The notes beneath the pieces were generated by a model that saw only the letters and a program-made list of their open reading frames with translations, was not told where the DNA came from and searched no databases. Positions 1 through 6,298 of a DNA stretch of 7,254 nucleotides are shown piece after piece. Position 1 is the first letter of the stretch, and each line of letters begins with the position of its first letter. The translations under genes and the position numbers were made by a program. The stretch is from Bacillota bacterium (GTDB lineage Bacteria; Bacillota; Clostridia; Christensenellales; SZUA-584). The stretch spans positions 1 through 7,254 of the forward strand of contig JAEZIW010000183.1 in assembly GCA_023436525.1 (NCBI GenBank), written 5' to 3'.

Positions 1-2
1 TA

Positions 3-794
3 TCACGGCTCAACGCCATCCCGGCTTGCGCTGCGGAGGCAAGCCGTATACTGTCATACCGGTATCTTTGCCCGGAGGAGCATCTGCTGACTGAAGCAAG
101 CATATGGAGTTTGAGACAGCAGAACGATTTAAAAGAGAACAAGCATAAAACGGAGATTGACCAAGAGTGTGTCAGAAAATTTTTAAGCAATGGTGCAGCA
201 GAAGAAATTGACCGTTTTATCGATCAGCTTCTGGAAAGCGCCGGAGAGGAAAATGTATCGCTGCCGTTGTTTTGCAGGTATCTCGCATTAACGGTTTATT
301 TTGCCTCCAGTGAATATCTGAATTCGATTGGCTGCCGGGCCGAGAGCTTTTTGTCTGCGGAGCTGCGTCCGAGCGACAGTGCATCCACGCCGGAGGAAGT
401 CAGAAAATTCGCACGCCAAATTTTAGAGAAGACGATCACTCTGCGAGACAGTGAAAGCAAAAAGCAGCAGCGTCAAATGCTGACGCTGGCGATTGAGTTC
501 ATCGAAAAGCACTATCCGGACGAATCCATTTCGCTTGATCGTGTGGCCAAGAAAGTGAACATCAGCCCGAATTACTTCTCGGCTATGTTCAGCCAGGAAG
601 TGGGGCAAACCTTTGTGGAATACCTCACAAGCAAACGAATTGAAGAGGCCAAACGGCTGCTTCGTCAAACGGACAAGCGTTCTAACGAGATTGCATTTTC
701 GGTGGGATATAAAGACCCGCATTATTTCAGCTTTGTATTTAAAAAGGTTTCAGGCTGCACACCCAGTGAATACCGCAGAGGGGACAAGTTGTGA
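3..794 (+). CDS. AraC-type response regulator (YesN family), 5' truncated by window start
   Basis: The frame is open from the first bases of the window to the TGA at 792-794, giving 263 residues with no upstream stop. A TTG at 111 could mimic a start but has no need to be one, because the upstream residues (including the stretch ILSYRYL) look like the middle region of YesN-type regulators. Residues about 157-260 of the fragment form an AraC/XylS DNA-binding domain with two helix-turn-helix units: the first around SLDRVAKKVNISPNYFSAMF, the second around SNEIAFSVGYKDPHYFSFVF, ending in the usual CTPSEYRR. The phospho-acceptor receiver domain must lie before the window. The 4-base overlap with the next gene, a YesM/LytS-type kinase, marks it as the kinase's cytoplasmic partner. 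Inferred target: the importer promoter in 3232-3606. The family call is firm; the receiver domain and target are inferred. Confidence 0.93.
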   Translation, partial: SRLNAIPACAAEASRILSYRYLCPEEHLLTEASIWSLRQQNDLKENKHKTEIDQECVRKFLSNGAAEEIDRFIDQLLESAGEENVSLPLFCRYLALTVYFASSEYLNSIGCRAESFLSAELRPSDSASTPEEVRKFARQILEKTITLRDSESKKQQRQMLTLAIEFIEKHYPDESISLDRVAKKVNISPNYFSAMFSQEVGQTFVEYLTSKRIEEAKRLLRQTDKRSNEIAFSVGYKDPHYFSFVFKKVSGCTPSEYRRGDKL

Positions 795-2233
795 GCACTC
801 TTTCAAAATTAAAAGTTAAAAATGAAAAAACGACGATGCACAGCAAGCTATGGAAGATCATATTAATCGTCGCGATTCCGTTGATGGCGGTGATATTTGC
901 GATTTCGTCAATCGCTGTTGGGTACGCGCTGCAGTACAACGCGATTCTGAACAACGTCACGACAGCTGCGGATTTTAATCAGGACTTTACCAACGATATC
1001 AAATCAAAAATGTACTATTATGTGATTGAAAGCCAATATTCAGATGGTCTGCCAATTGAAGAAGTTAAGTCCGCTGAGGCGCTTGCGCAAAAGCTGATTA
1101 TGACCACGGCGGAAAAGGACAGCCTTCGTGCCATCAACAGCGTGCTGAGCCTGTGCCATAATCTCGAGGAAACAATATATCAGATTGCGGACACGAAAGG
1201 CTACGATGCCAAGATGGCCTTGCTGAACAACGATTTCAATATGATGGCCGATCTGATTCAGGAGTATGTGTACACTTACGTTTATTATGAGGCCGTGCAT
1301 CTCGATGATCTGCAGACCGCTATGATTACCAACATGGTGGTTGTGATGGGCATCATATTTGTTATGTCGCTGGTGCTGCTTTATATACTTTTAACGCATT
1401 CAAGAAAACTAAGCGCTAAAATCGTTGACCCGATTGACGAAATATGCCTGCGCCTTGAGGAAATCGGCAAGGGTGATCTGCTGGTCTGCGAACCGATTCA
1501 AGCGGACGTTGAGGAGGTTCAGCTGCTTTCGTACGGCATAGAGAGCATGGTTGGGCATTTAAAGCTGCTGATTGAAAAGAACGCAGAGCAGGAAAAACAA
1601 CGCAGAAGTACCGAACTGGCGCTGCTTCAGGCGCAGATCAATCCGCATTTTCTCTACAACACATTGGATACTATTGTGTGGCTGATTGAATCCGGCGAGA
1701 TTAGCTCAGCCGTCACCATGGTATACAGCCTGTCGAATTTCTTCCGTTTTTCGTTAAGCCGCGGGAAAACCGTTATCACACTCGCCGAGGAAGAACAGCA
1801 CATTCGAAGCTATCTGGAAATCCAGCAGATGCGTTATCGTGATCTGATGGAATATAAAATAGACATCCCCGATGAACTGAAAAAGAACATACTGCCGAAG
1901 CTCACCCTGCAGCCCCTGGTGGAAAACGCCCTGTATCACGGTATTAAAATAATGCGCCGAAAAGGCATTATCAGAGTGACCGGCAAAGAGCAAGGCCAGA
2001 ACATGATTTTGGAGGTCACCGACGACGGCTCCGGTATGTCGGAGGCGCGTTTACAAGAGATACGGGCATCGCTTGAAAAAGAAATGAGCGACGGCTTCGG
2101 CCTCAGAACGGTACATCAAAGAATTCAGATATTGTTTGGCACAGAATACGGTTTGAGTATTGAAAGCACCCCGGACGTCGGCACGAAAATTATTGTGACG
2201 ATACCGATGCAGACGATGGATAAGGAGAAATGA
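791..2233 (+). CDS. Membrane sensor histidine kinase, YesM/LytS type (HAMP, HisKA_6, HATPase)
   Basis: This 480-residue kinase starts at GTG 791, overlapping the regulator stop by 4 bases. GAGGGG at 778-783 lies 7 bases upstream and supports that start over Met16. Order of parts: membrane helix about 21-47, extracytoplasmic segment about 48-176, second helix about 177-202, HAMP-like linker about 203-262, then the kinase core. The phospho-acceptor motif NPHFLYNTL places His286. The ATP-binding domain shows the N box (LVENALYHG, Asn379), the G1 box (DDGSGM, 411-416) and the G2 box (GFGL, 435-438), so it looks catalytically complete. The outer segment has almost no proline and reads as helical, with no PAS or Cache signature that I can see. 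With a sugar-binding lipoprotein gene directly attached downstream, the signal is probably received through that protein. The kinase passes phosphate to the AraC-type regulator upstream. Confidence 0.95.
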   Translation: MSTLSKLKVKNEKTTMHSKLWKIILIVAIPLMAVIFAISSIAVGYALQYNAILNNVTTAADFNQDFTNDIKSKMYYYVIESQYSDGLPIEEVKSAEALAQKLIMTTAEKDSLRAINSVLSLCHNLEETIYQIADTKGYDAKMALLNNDFNMMADLIQEYVYTYVYYEAVHLDDLQTAMITNMVVVMGIIFVMSLVLLYILLTHSRKLSAKIVDPIDEICLRLEEIGKGDLLVCEPIQADVEEVQLLSYGIESMVGHLKLLIEKNAEQEKQRRSTELALLQAQINPHFLYNTLDTIVWLIESGEISSAVTMVYSLSNFFRFSLSRGKTVITLAEEEQHIRSYLEIQQMRYRDLMEYKIDIPDELKKNILPKLTLQPLVENALYHGIKIMRRKGIIRVTGKEQGQNMILEVTDDGSGMSEARLQEIRASLEKEMSDGFGLRTVHQRIQILFGTEYGLSIESTPDVGTKIIVTIPMQTMDKEK

Positions 2234-3231
2234 ACGTGAAACTGAAAATAATGGCGGCCGCTATGTGTATGGTGGTGTTGTTCTGCGGATGTGCCGAAGA
2301 AGATCAGACATTGACGGAGACAGACAAACAACAGCCTATTGTGGTTGGGTTTTCACAGGTTGGTGCGGAATCTGAATGGCGTGTGGCCAATACGGAAAGC
2401 ATCAAAGCCGCGCTGAGCGAAGAAAACGGATATGAGCTGATTTTTGACGACGCCAGAAATGAACAGGAAAATCAGATCAAAGCCATCCGTACCTTTATAC
2501 AGCAGGATGTGGACTACATCGTGTTCTCCCCGAGAGTTGAAACAGGCTGGAACTCGATACTGCAGGAGGCGAAGGATGCCGGTATTCCGGTGATTGTGAC
2601 TGACCGCTATATTGAAACTGCGGATGAGGAACTGTATTCGGCGTATATCGGGTCCGACTTTCGTAAAGAGGGTGAAAAAGCTGTTGAGTGGCTGAAGAAT
2701 CTGTTGAGAAAACAGGGGAGGACAGAAGAATCTATTGGAATTGTTCATATTCAAGGAACACTTTCATCCTCTGCACAGATCGGACGCACCGCCGCGCTGG
2801 AGCAGGCTGTCGGCGAAAATCCAAACTGGAGAATCATCGCACAGGAAGATGGGGACTTCACGCGGGCCAAGGCTTACGAAGTCATGGGCGAAATTTTAAG
2901 AAAAACGCTCGATATCGATGTTGTTTACTGCGAGAACGATGGTGAAGCGCTGGGCGCGATCGACGCAATGAAAGAGATGGGCCTCGAATGCAACGTGAAC
3001 GGCGGCGTCATTGTTATTTCGTTTGATGCGACAAAACGGGCGCTTGAATACTGCATGGAGGGGAAAATCGGCCTGACGGTGGAATGCAACCCGCTTCAGG
3101 GCCCGTATGTCGATGAAATCATACAAAAACTGAACCGTGGGGAACCGATAGAACGGCAAAAATTTATTGATGAGACCCAGTTTGATTTCTTCAACGTTAC
3201 GCAGGAAATCATTGACAGCAGAAAATATTGA
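2230..3231 (+). CDS. Sugar-binding lipoprotein, YtfQ-like, probable sensory partner of the kinase
   Basis: A 333-residue periplasmic-binding-protein type I domain protein with a lipoprotein signal: basic start, hydrophobic stretch 7-19, and a lipid cysteine at 21 in the context LFCGC (Phe at -3 is not ideal). The mature part follows the YtfQ/ribose-binding fold. Sites expected to line the sugar pocket are visible: GFSQVGAESEWR (40-51), QENQ (79-82), TGW (105-107), DR (125-126), HIQGT (173-177) with Arg186, GDFTR (208-212), ENDG (235-238), FD (265-266) and ECNPLQGP (285-292). The gene is fused to the kinase operon (ATGA overlap) rather than to the importer, which has its own binding protein, so a sensing role is inferred. 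Start is uncertain: AAGGAG (2222-2227) is only 2 bases from ATG 2230 but 8 bases from the in-frame GTG at 2236, which fits better and removes two residues. Confidence 0.93.
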   Translation: MNVKLKIMAAAMCMVVLFCGCAEEDQTLTETDKQQPIVVGFSQVGAESEWRVANTESIKAALSEENGYELIFDDARNEQENQIKAIRTFIQQDVDYIVFSPRVETGWNSILQEAKDAGIPVIVTDRYIETADEELYSAYIGSDFRKEGEKAVEWLKNLLRKQGRTEESIGIVHIQGTLSSSAQIGRTAALEQAVGENPNWRIIAQEDGDFTRAKAYEVMGEILRKTLDIDVVYCENDGEALGAIDAMKEMGLECNVNGGVIVISFDATKRALEYCMEGKIGLTVECNPLQGPYVDEIIQKLNRGEPIERQKFIDETQFDFFNVTQEIIDSRKY

Positions 3232-3248
3232 ACGAGCCCATAGCGCCC

Positions 3249-3298
3249 AGAACCAATAGCCTTGTTTTGCGTACGAAATAAAATGACGGTTTGGTTCT
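3249..3298 (+). repeat. 8-bp perfect inverted repeat with a 34-base spacer
   Basis: AGAACCAA at 3249-3256 is the exact reverse complement of TTGGTTCT at 3291-3298. Pairing can continue by about three more pairs after a two-base bulge. It starts 17 bases after the upstream stop codon. There is no T-run after it, so it is a poor intrinsic terminator; it may be a weak RNA fold, a protein site or chance. Confidence 0.35.
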
Positions 3299-3328
3299 AT
3301 GCCGCTCATTAATGCAGTAAAAATACAT

Positions 3329-3371
3329 ACATATAGATACTGAAACTACGGGAATAATTACATATCAATAC
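3329..3371 (+). repeat. Pair of 12-base imperfect direct repeats, 31 bases apart
   Basis: ACATATAGATAC (3329-3340) and ACATATCAATAC (3360-3371) agree at 10 of 12 positions. The 31-base period is close to three helical turns, which would put both copies on one face of the DNA. A further CATATATC lies at 3379-3386. These could be sites for the AraC-type regulator, but the region is AT-rich and the copies sit well upstream of the promoters, so chance is a real alternative. Confidence 0.3.
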
Positions 3372-3396
3372 AAATAACCATATATCAGGAAGATAA

Positions 3397-3495
3397 ATGG
3401 AATTAAAAAGAAGAATTAACGTGGAAAATCGAAATTATCACAAGTTTTTAAAAAGATTAGCTCATTTGGGTTTGCTATTTACTCAATATAGTTGA
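3397..3495 (+). CDS. Doubtful small ORF, 32 residues, basic
   Basis: ATG at 3397 opens a 32-residue frame ending at TGA 3493-3495. AGGA at 3387-3390 lies 6 bases upstream, a plausible ribosome binding site. The peptide begins MELKRRINVENRNYHKF and is rich in Lys and Arg, with a short hydrophobic end (LAHLGLLFTQY). I recognise no family. It lies within the regulatory gap and overlaps one direct-repeat copy, so it may be a leader-like peptide or simply a chance frame in AT-rich DNA; chance is more likely. Confidence 0.15.
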   Translation: MELKRRINVENRNYHKFLKRLAHLGLLFTQYS

Positions 3496-3514
3496 AATAT
3501 TTACGGGGTTTGCT
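3468..3514 (+). repeat. 9-bp perfect direct repeat GGGTTTGCT just upstream of the importer promoter
   Basis: GGGTTTGCT occurs at 3468-3476 and again at 3506-3514, a 38-base period, in otherwise AT-rich sequence. The second copy ends 8 bases before the -35 of the downstream promoter candidate, a normal location for an activator site. The period is longer than the roughly 21 bases usual for AraC-family half-sites, so assignment to the regulator is an inference. Confidence 0.35.
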
Positions 3515-3520
3515 TACCAT
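3492..3520 (+). promoter_or_regulatory. Candidate sigma-A promoter P1 (upstream)
   Basis: TTGAAA (3492-3497) as -35 and TACCAT (3515-3520) as -10 are separated by 17 bases. The -35 is one base off consensus and the -10 two bases off. It would give a leader of about 80 bases ahead of the importer binding-protein gene. The second GGGTTTGCT copy falls in its spacer, so a bound protein there would tend to block it. Confidence 0.35.
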
Positions 3521-3522
3521 TA

Positions 3523-3551
3523 TTGTTTTTCATTTGTTCGATTGTTAAAAT
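3523..3551 (+). promoter_or_regulatory. Candidate sigma-A promoter P2 driving the importer operon
   Basis: TTGTTT (3523-3528) and TAAAAT (3546-3551) are separated by exactly 17 bases. The -10 is one mismatch from TATAAT and the -35 two from TTGACA, a weak -35 as expected for an activator-dependent promoter. Transcription would start near 3558, about 49 bases before the ATG at 3607. It is the best-placed promoter in the gap. Confidence 0.5.
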
Positions 3552-3606
3552 AGACTCATTCTCTGATGTATAACGTCAAGAATAAAATCTGAAAGGAAAT
3601 CGAATT

Positions 3607-4653
3607 ATGAAAAAACTGTTGGTAGTTCTCATGACTGTTGCAATGGTGTTTGGCCTTATCGCTTGTGCCGCACCTGCTGCGAGCGAATCGGCATCTGCCG
3701 AAGTATCTGAATCCGTTGCTCCTTCTGCGGAAGAATCTGCTGAATCTTCTGCACCCGCTGAACCGGCTGGCGAGATTAAAGTTGGTATCATCAACAATCC
3801 TCCGGCTGAATCCGGCTATCGCGCGGCTAACGTAGCGGACTTCGAAAAAGTTTTCTCTAAAGAAAACGGATACGCTGTTTCGACTTTCTACAGCCTGAAG
3901 AACGATGAGCAATTGAATGCAGCAAGTCAGTTTATCACCGACGGTGTGGACTATCTTCTCATTTCTGCTGCTGCAACTGATGGTTGGGAAGCTGTTCTGA
4001 CCAGCGCTAAAGAAGCCGGCATCAAAGTGTTCCTCTTCGACCGTATGATGAACGTTGATGAGAGCATGTATGAAGCTGCTGTGGTTTCCGACATGGCTAA
4101 CCAGGGCACAACAGCTGTGGAATGGCTGAAGGCTCAGAAACTTCCTGAGTACAATGTTATCCACATTCAGGGCGCAATGGGCAGCGATGCTCAGATCGGC
4201 CGTACAGCTGCGCTGGATGCTGAATTTGCAGCCGGCACAATGAAGAAGGTTGTTCAGCAGACCGCAACTTGGGATGAAGCCGAAGCGAAGAAAATTGTAG
4301 AAGCTGTCATCAACTCCAAAGAGAAGTTCAACGTTATCTATGCTGAAAACGATGGTATGGCTAAGGGCGCGGTTGCTGCTCTTGACGAAGCCGGTATCAC
4401 CCACGGCGTTGGCAAAGACGTTGTTATCATGGGCTTCGACTGCAACAAGTGGGCACTCAGAGAACTGCTTGCTGGCAACTGGAACTATGATGGACAGTGC
4501 AGCCCCTTCCAGGCAACTGTTATCGATGGAATGATCAAGGATCTCGAAGCTGGCAAGACGCTTCCGTCCAAGAAAGTTATTTCCGAAGAAAAAGGCTTTG
4601 ATGCAACGAAGCTGACACAGGAAGACATCGATACTTACGGTCTCGGCGAATAA
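3607..4653 (+). CDS. ABC importer sugar-binding lipoprotein (YtfQ/ribose-binding class)
   Basis: A 348-residue lipoprotein. The signal peptide ends in the lipobox LIAC with the lipid cysteine at 20. Residues about 21-54 are a flexible Ser/Ala/Glu-rich tether, and a type I periplasmic binding domain fills about 57-346. Likely pocket positions are ESGYR (68-72), DGW (125-127), DR (145-146), HIQGA (186-190) with Arg199, Trp222, ENDG (247-250), FDCNK (277-281) and QCSPFQ (297-302). AAAGGA at 3592-3597 lies 9 bases before ATG 3607. It heads the importer genes, so it is the transport receptor that delivers sugar to the membrane complex on the cell surface. It is a clear paralogue of the kinase-linked binding protein at 2230-3231, but lacks that protein's GDFTR motif. 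Its heavy use of GCT, GAA and CTG codons suggests high expression. The exact sugar is unknown. Confidence 0.94.
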   Translation: MKKLLVVLMTVAMVFGLIACAAPAASESASAEVSESVAPSAEESAESSAPAEPAGEIKVGIINNPPAESGYRAANVADFEKVFSKENGYAVSTFYSLKNDEQLNAASQFITDGVDYLLISAAATDGWEAVLTSAKEAGIKVFLFDRMMNVDESMYEAAVVSDMANQGTTAVEWLKAQKLPEYNVIHIQGAMGSDAQIGRTAALDAEFAAGTMKKVVQQTATWDEAEAKKIVEAVINSKEKFNVIYAENDGMAKGAVAALDEAGITHGVGKDVVIMGFDCNKWALRELLAGNWNYDGQCSPFQATVIDGMIKDLEAGKTLPSKKVISEEKGFDATKLTQEDIDTYGLGE

Positions 4654-4692
4654 CATCTACACCTAAAAACAGGGACGACGTAATAAGTATGT

Positions 4693-4734
4693 GCGGTGCT
4701 GAGTATGCGGATAATCTCTGCATACTCGCACCGC
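4693..4734 (+). terminator. Strong intercistronic stem-loop between binding-protein and ATPase genes
   Basis: The arms at 4693-4708 and 4720-4734 pair over 15 bp with a single bulged T at 4700; three further inner pairs (one G-U) leave a loop of about 5 bases (TAATC). It lies 39 bases after the stop codon at 4653. The following sequence is CGTCTTTACG, with only three Ts, so full intrinsic termination is unlikely. Inferred role: partial termination or protection of the upstream message from 3' decay, leaving more binding protein than membrane components, a common pattern in ABC importer operons. Confidence 0.7.
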
Positions 4735-4777
4735 CGTCTTTACGAAAACTCCAATGCTTAAAGGATGGTTAATACCT

Positions 4778-6298
4778 ATGCAAAACGACATCGTTTTATC
4801 CATGCGGAAAATTTGCAAAGCATTCCCGGGTGTACGCGCTTTGCAGGATGTGGATTTCACTCTTCGTAAAGGCGAAATTCATGCCTTAATGGGAGAGAAT
4901 GGAGCCGGCAAGTCAACCTTAGTTAAAGTCATAACAGGCGTATACCCGAAAGATTCAGGTCAAATCCACATAGCGGGTATTAACAAAGAAATCAATGTAA
5001 AATCACCTCAAGAAGCTCAAAATTTGGGCATCAGCACGGTTTACCAGGAAATAACACTATGCCCTAACCTGACAGTGGCCGAAAATATGTTTATTGGCCG
5101 GGGCAGTTATAATTTCGTCAATTGGCGCTCCATGATAAAGAAGACATCAGACATACTGAAAAAGCTTAACATTCCCGCCAGAGCCACTCAGCAGCTTGCC
5201 ACTTGCTCATTGGCTGTGCAGCAAATGGTGGCTATTGCGCGCTCCGTCGATATGGATTGCAAAGTGCTTATCCTCGACGAACCGACATCCTCATTGGATG
5301 AACATGAAGTTGAAAAACTGTTCTCTCTTATGCGCGAACTCAAATCTCGCGGTGTCGGCATTATCTTCATAACACATTTTCTTGAACAGGTTTATGAGGT
5401 ATGCGACAGGATTACTGTTTTACGGAACGGTGAATTTATAGGGGAATATGAAGTAAAGGATCTGCCGCGCGTACAGCTTATATCAAAGATGATGGGCAAA
5501 GAGCTAGACGATATTTCAGATCTGGAAAGTAAAAAGGAATTTCACGCCAGGTTGGATGAAACGCCCGTATTCGAGGCTTCCGGTTTATCCAGCGCAGTGG
5601 GAACTAAGGCGTTTGACTTTAAAATTCACAAGGGAGAAGTTAACGGTTTTACCGGTCTGCTTGGCTCCGGTCGCAGTGAAAGCGTCCGCGCGATATTTGG
5701 TGCAGATAAAGTGACCGGCGGCAAGGTGAAGGTTAACGGTAAAAATGTTTCAATAGGCAAACCCAAGGACGCTATGAAAAATGGCATCGGGTATCTGCCT
5801 GAAGATAGAAAGAAGGACGGTATCGTAGAGGATCTGTCTGTGCGTGAGAATATTATACTCGCATTACAGGTGATGAAGGGCTTTTTCAAGCCGTTTTCAA
5901 AATCTGAAGCAGAAGCCTTTGCGGATAAGTATATCAAGCTTTTAGGGATTAAAACGGCCTCGACGGATACACCCATCAAGTCGCTGTCGGGCGGCAATCA
6001 GCAAAAGGTTATTCTTGCGCGCTGGCTGCTCACAAATCCACAGTACCTTATCTTAGATGAACCGACACGCGGTATCGACGTCGGTACAAAAATCGAAATA
6101 CAAAAGCTTGTACTCAAGCTTGCTGAAGAAGGCGTTAGCGTTACGTTTATTTCATCCGAAATTGAGGAGATGCTTCGCACTTGCTCACGGCTCATCGTTA
6201 TGCGGGATCGCAATATCGTGGGAGAACTCCGCGGCGACGACTTGACGCAAGCCAACATTATGCACACGATTGCGGGGGAGGCAGCTCAAAATGGCTAA
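4778..6298 (+). CDS. ytfR: Sugar ABC importer ATP-binding protein with two ATPase domains (YtfR-like)
   Basis: A 506-residue double-domain ATPase of the MglA/RbsA/YtfR group that powers sugar uptake on the inner face of the membrane. Domain 1 has Walker A GENGAGKST (39-47), Q-loop Gln90, an atypical signature SLAVQQ (144-149), Walker B LILDEPT (164-170) and H-loop His200. Domain 2 has a degenerate Walker A GLLGSGRSE (293-301, Arg in place of Lys), intact signature LSGGNQQK (403-410), Walker B LILDEPTRGID (424-434) and Ser460 where the H-loop histidine would be. Both kinds of degeneracy are usual for this group. The stretches HFLEQVYEVCDRITVLRNG and PEDRKKDGIV resemble E. coli YtfR as I remember it. 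I chose ATG 4778 over ATG 4754 because AAGGATGG (4761-4768) precedes it by 9 bases and nothing useful precedes 4754. It overlaps the permease gene by 8 bases. Confidence 0.95.
   Translation: MQNDIVLSMRKICKAFPGVRALQDVDFTLRKGEIHALMGENGAGKSTLVKVITGVYPKDSGQIHIAGINKEINVKSPQEAQNLGISTVYQEITLCPNLTVAENMFIGRGSYNFVNWRSMIKKTSDILKKLNIPARATQQLATCSLAVQQMVAIARSVDMDCKVLILDEPTSSLDEHEVEKLFSLMRELKSRGVGIIFITHFLEQVYEVCDRITVLRNGEFIGEYEVKDLPRVQLISKMMGKELDDISDLESKKEFHARLDETPVFEASGLSSAVGTKAFDFKIHKGEVNGFTGLLGSGRSESVRAIFGADKVTGGKVKVNGKNVSIGKPKDAMKNGIGYLPEDRKKDGIVEDLSVRENIILALQVMKGFFKPFSKSEAEAFADKYIKLLGIKTASTDTPIKSLSGGNQQKVILARWLLTNPQYLILDEPTRGIDVGTKIEIQKLVLKLAEEGVSVTFISSEIEEMLRTCSRLIVMRDRNIVGELRGDDLTQANIMHTIAGEAAQNG

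Larger units (their letters stand above)
3232..3606 (+). other. 375-base AT-rich intergenic regulatory region upstream of the importer operon
   Basis: This stretch separates the sensing genes from the importer genes and carries no convincing protein gene. It contains two candidate promoters near its 3' end, two pairs of direct repeats, a long inverted repeat close to the upstream stop codon, and one doubtful 32-codon frame. No GC-rich hairpin followed by a T-run was found after the upstream stop, so some read-through into the importer genes is possible. I looked for a good match to the catabolite-responsive element (TGNAANCGNWNNCA type) and found none. Confidence 0.75.

Noticed and set aside
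111..794. TTG at 111 as the true start of the AraC-type protein
   Set aside because: The frame is open through to the window start and the upstream residues fit a YesN-type regulator, so the gene simply begins before the window.
3445..3454. TTTTTAAAAA palindrome as an operator or terminator
   Set aside because: It is a simple AT palindrome in AT-rich DNA with no GC stem; chance is sufficient.
3232..3606. Riboswitch, tRNA, CRISPR array or mobile-element ends
   Set aside because: I see no cloverleaf, no regularly spaced repeats with unique spacers, no terminal inverted repeats with target duplication and no transposase in the window.
3556..4656. A 366-codon open frame on the minus strand opposite the importer binding-protein gene
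   Set aside because: It mirrors the biased codon use of a clear lipoprotein gene on the + strand. Its product is rich in Cys, His, Phe and Arg with no recognisable domain, typical of an antisense shadow.
4754..4777. ATG 4754 as the start of the ATPase gene
   Set aside because: No ribosome binding site precedes it, and the eight extra residues are not expected in the family; ATG 4778 has a purine-rich site at a suitable distance.
5644..6160. Degenerate Walker A and missing H-loop histidine in the second ATPase domain as signs of a broken gene
   Set aside because: The GLLGSGR form and the lost histidine are normal for MglA/RbsA/YtfR-type duplicated ATPases, and the frame is intact.
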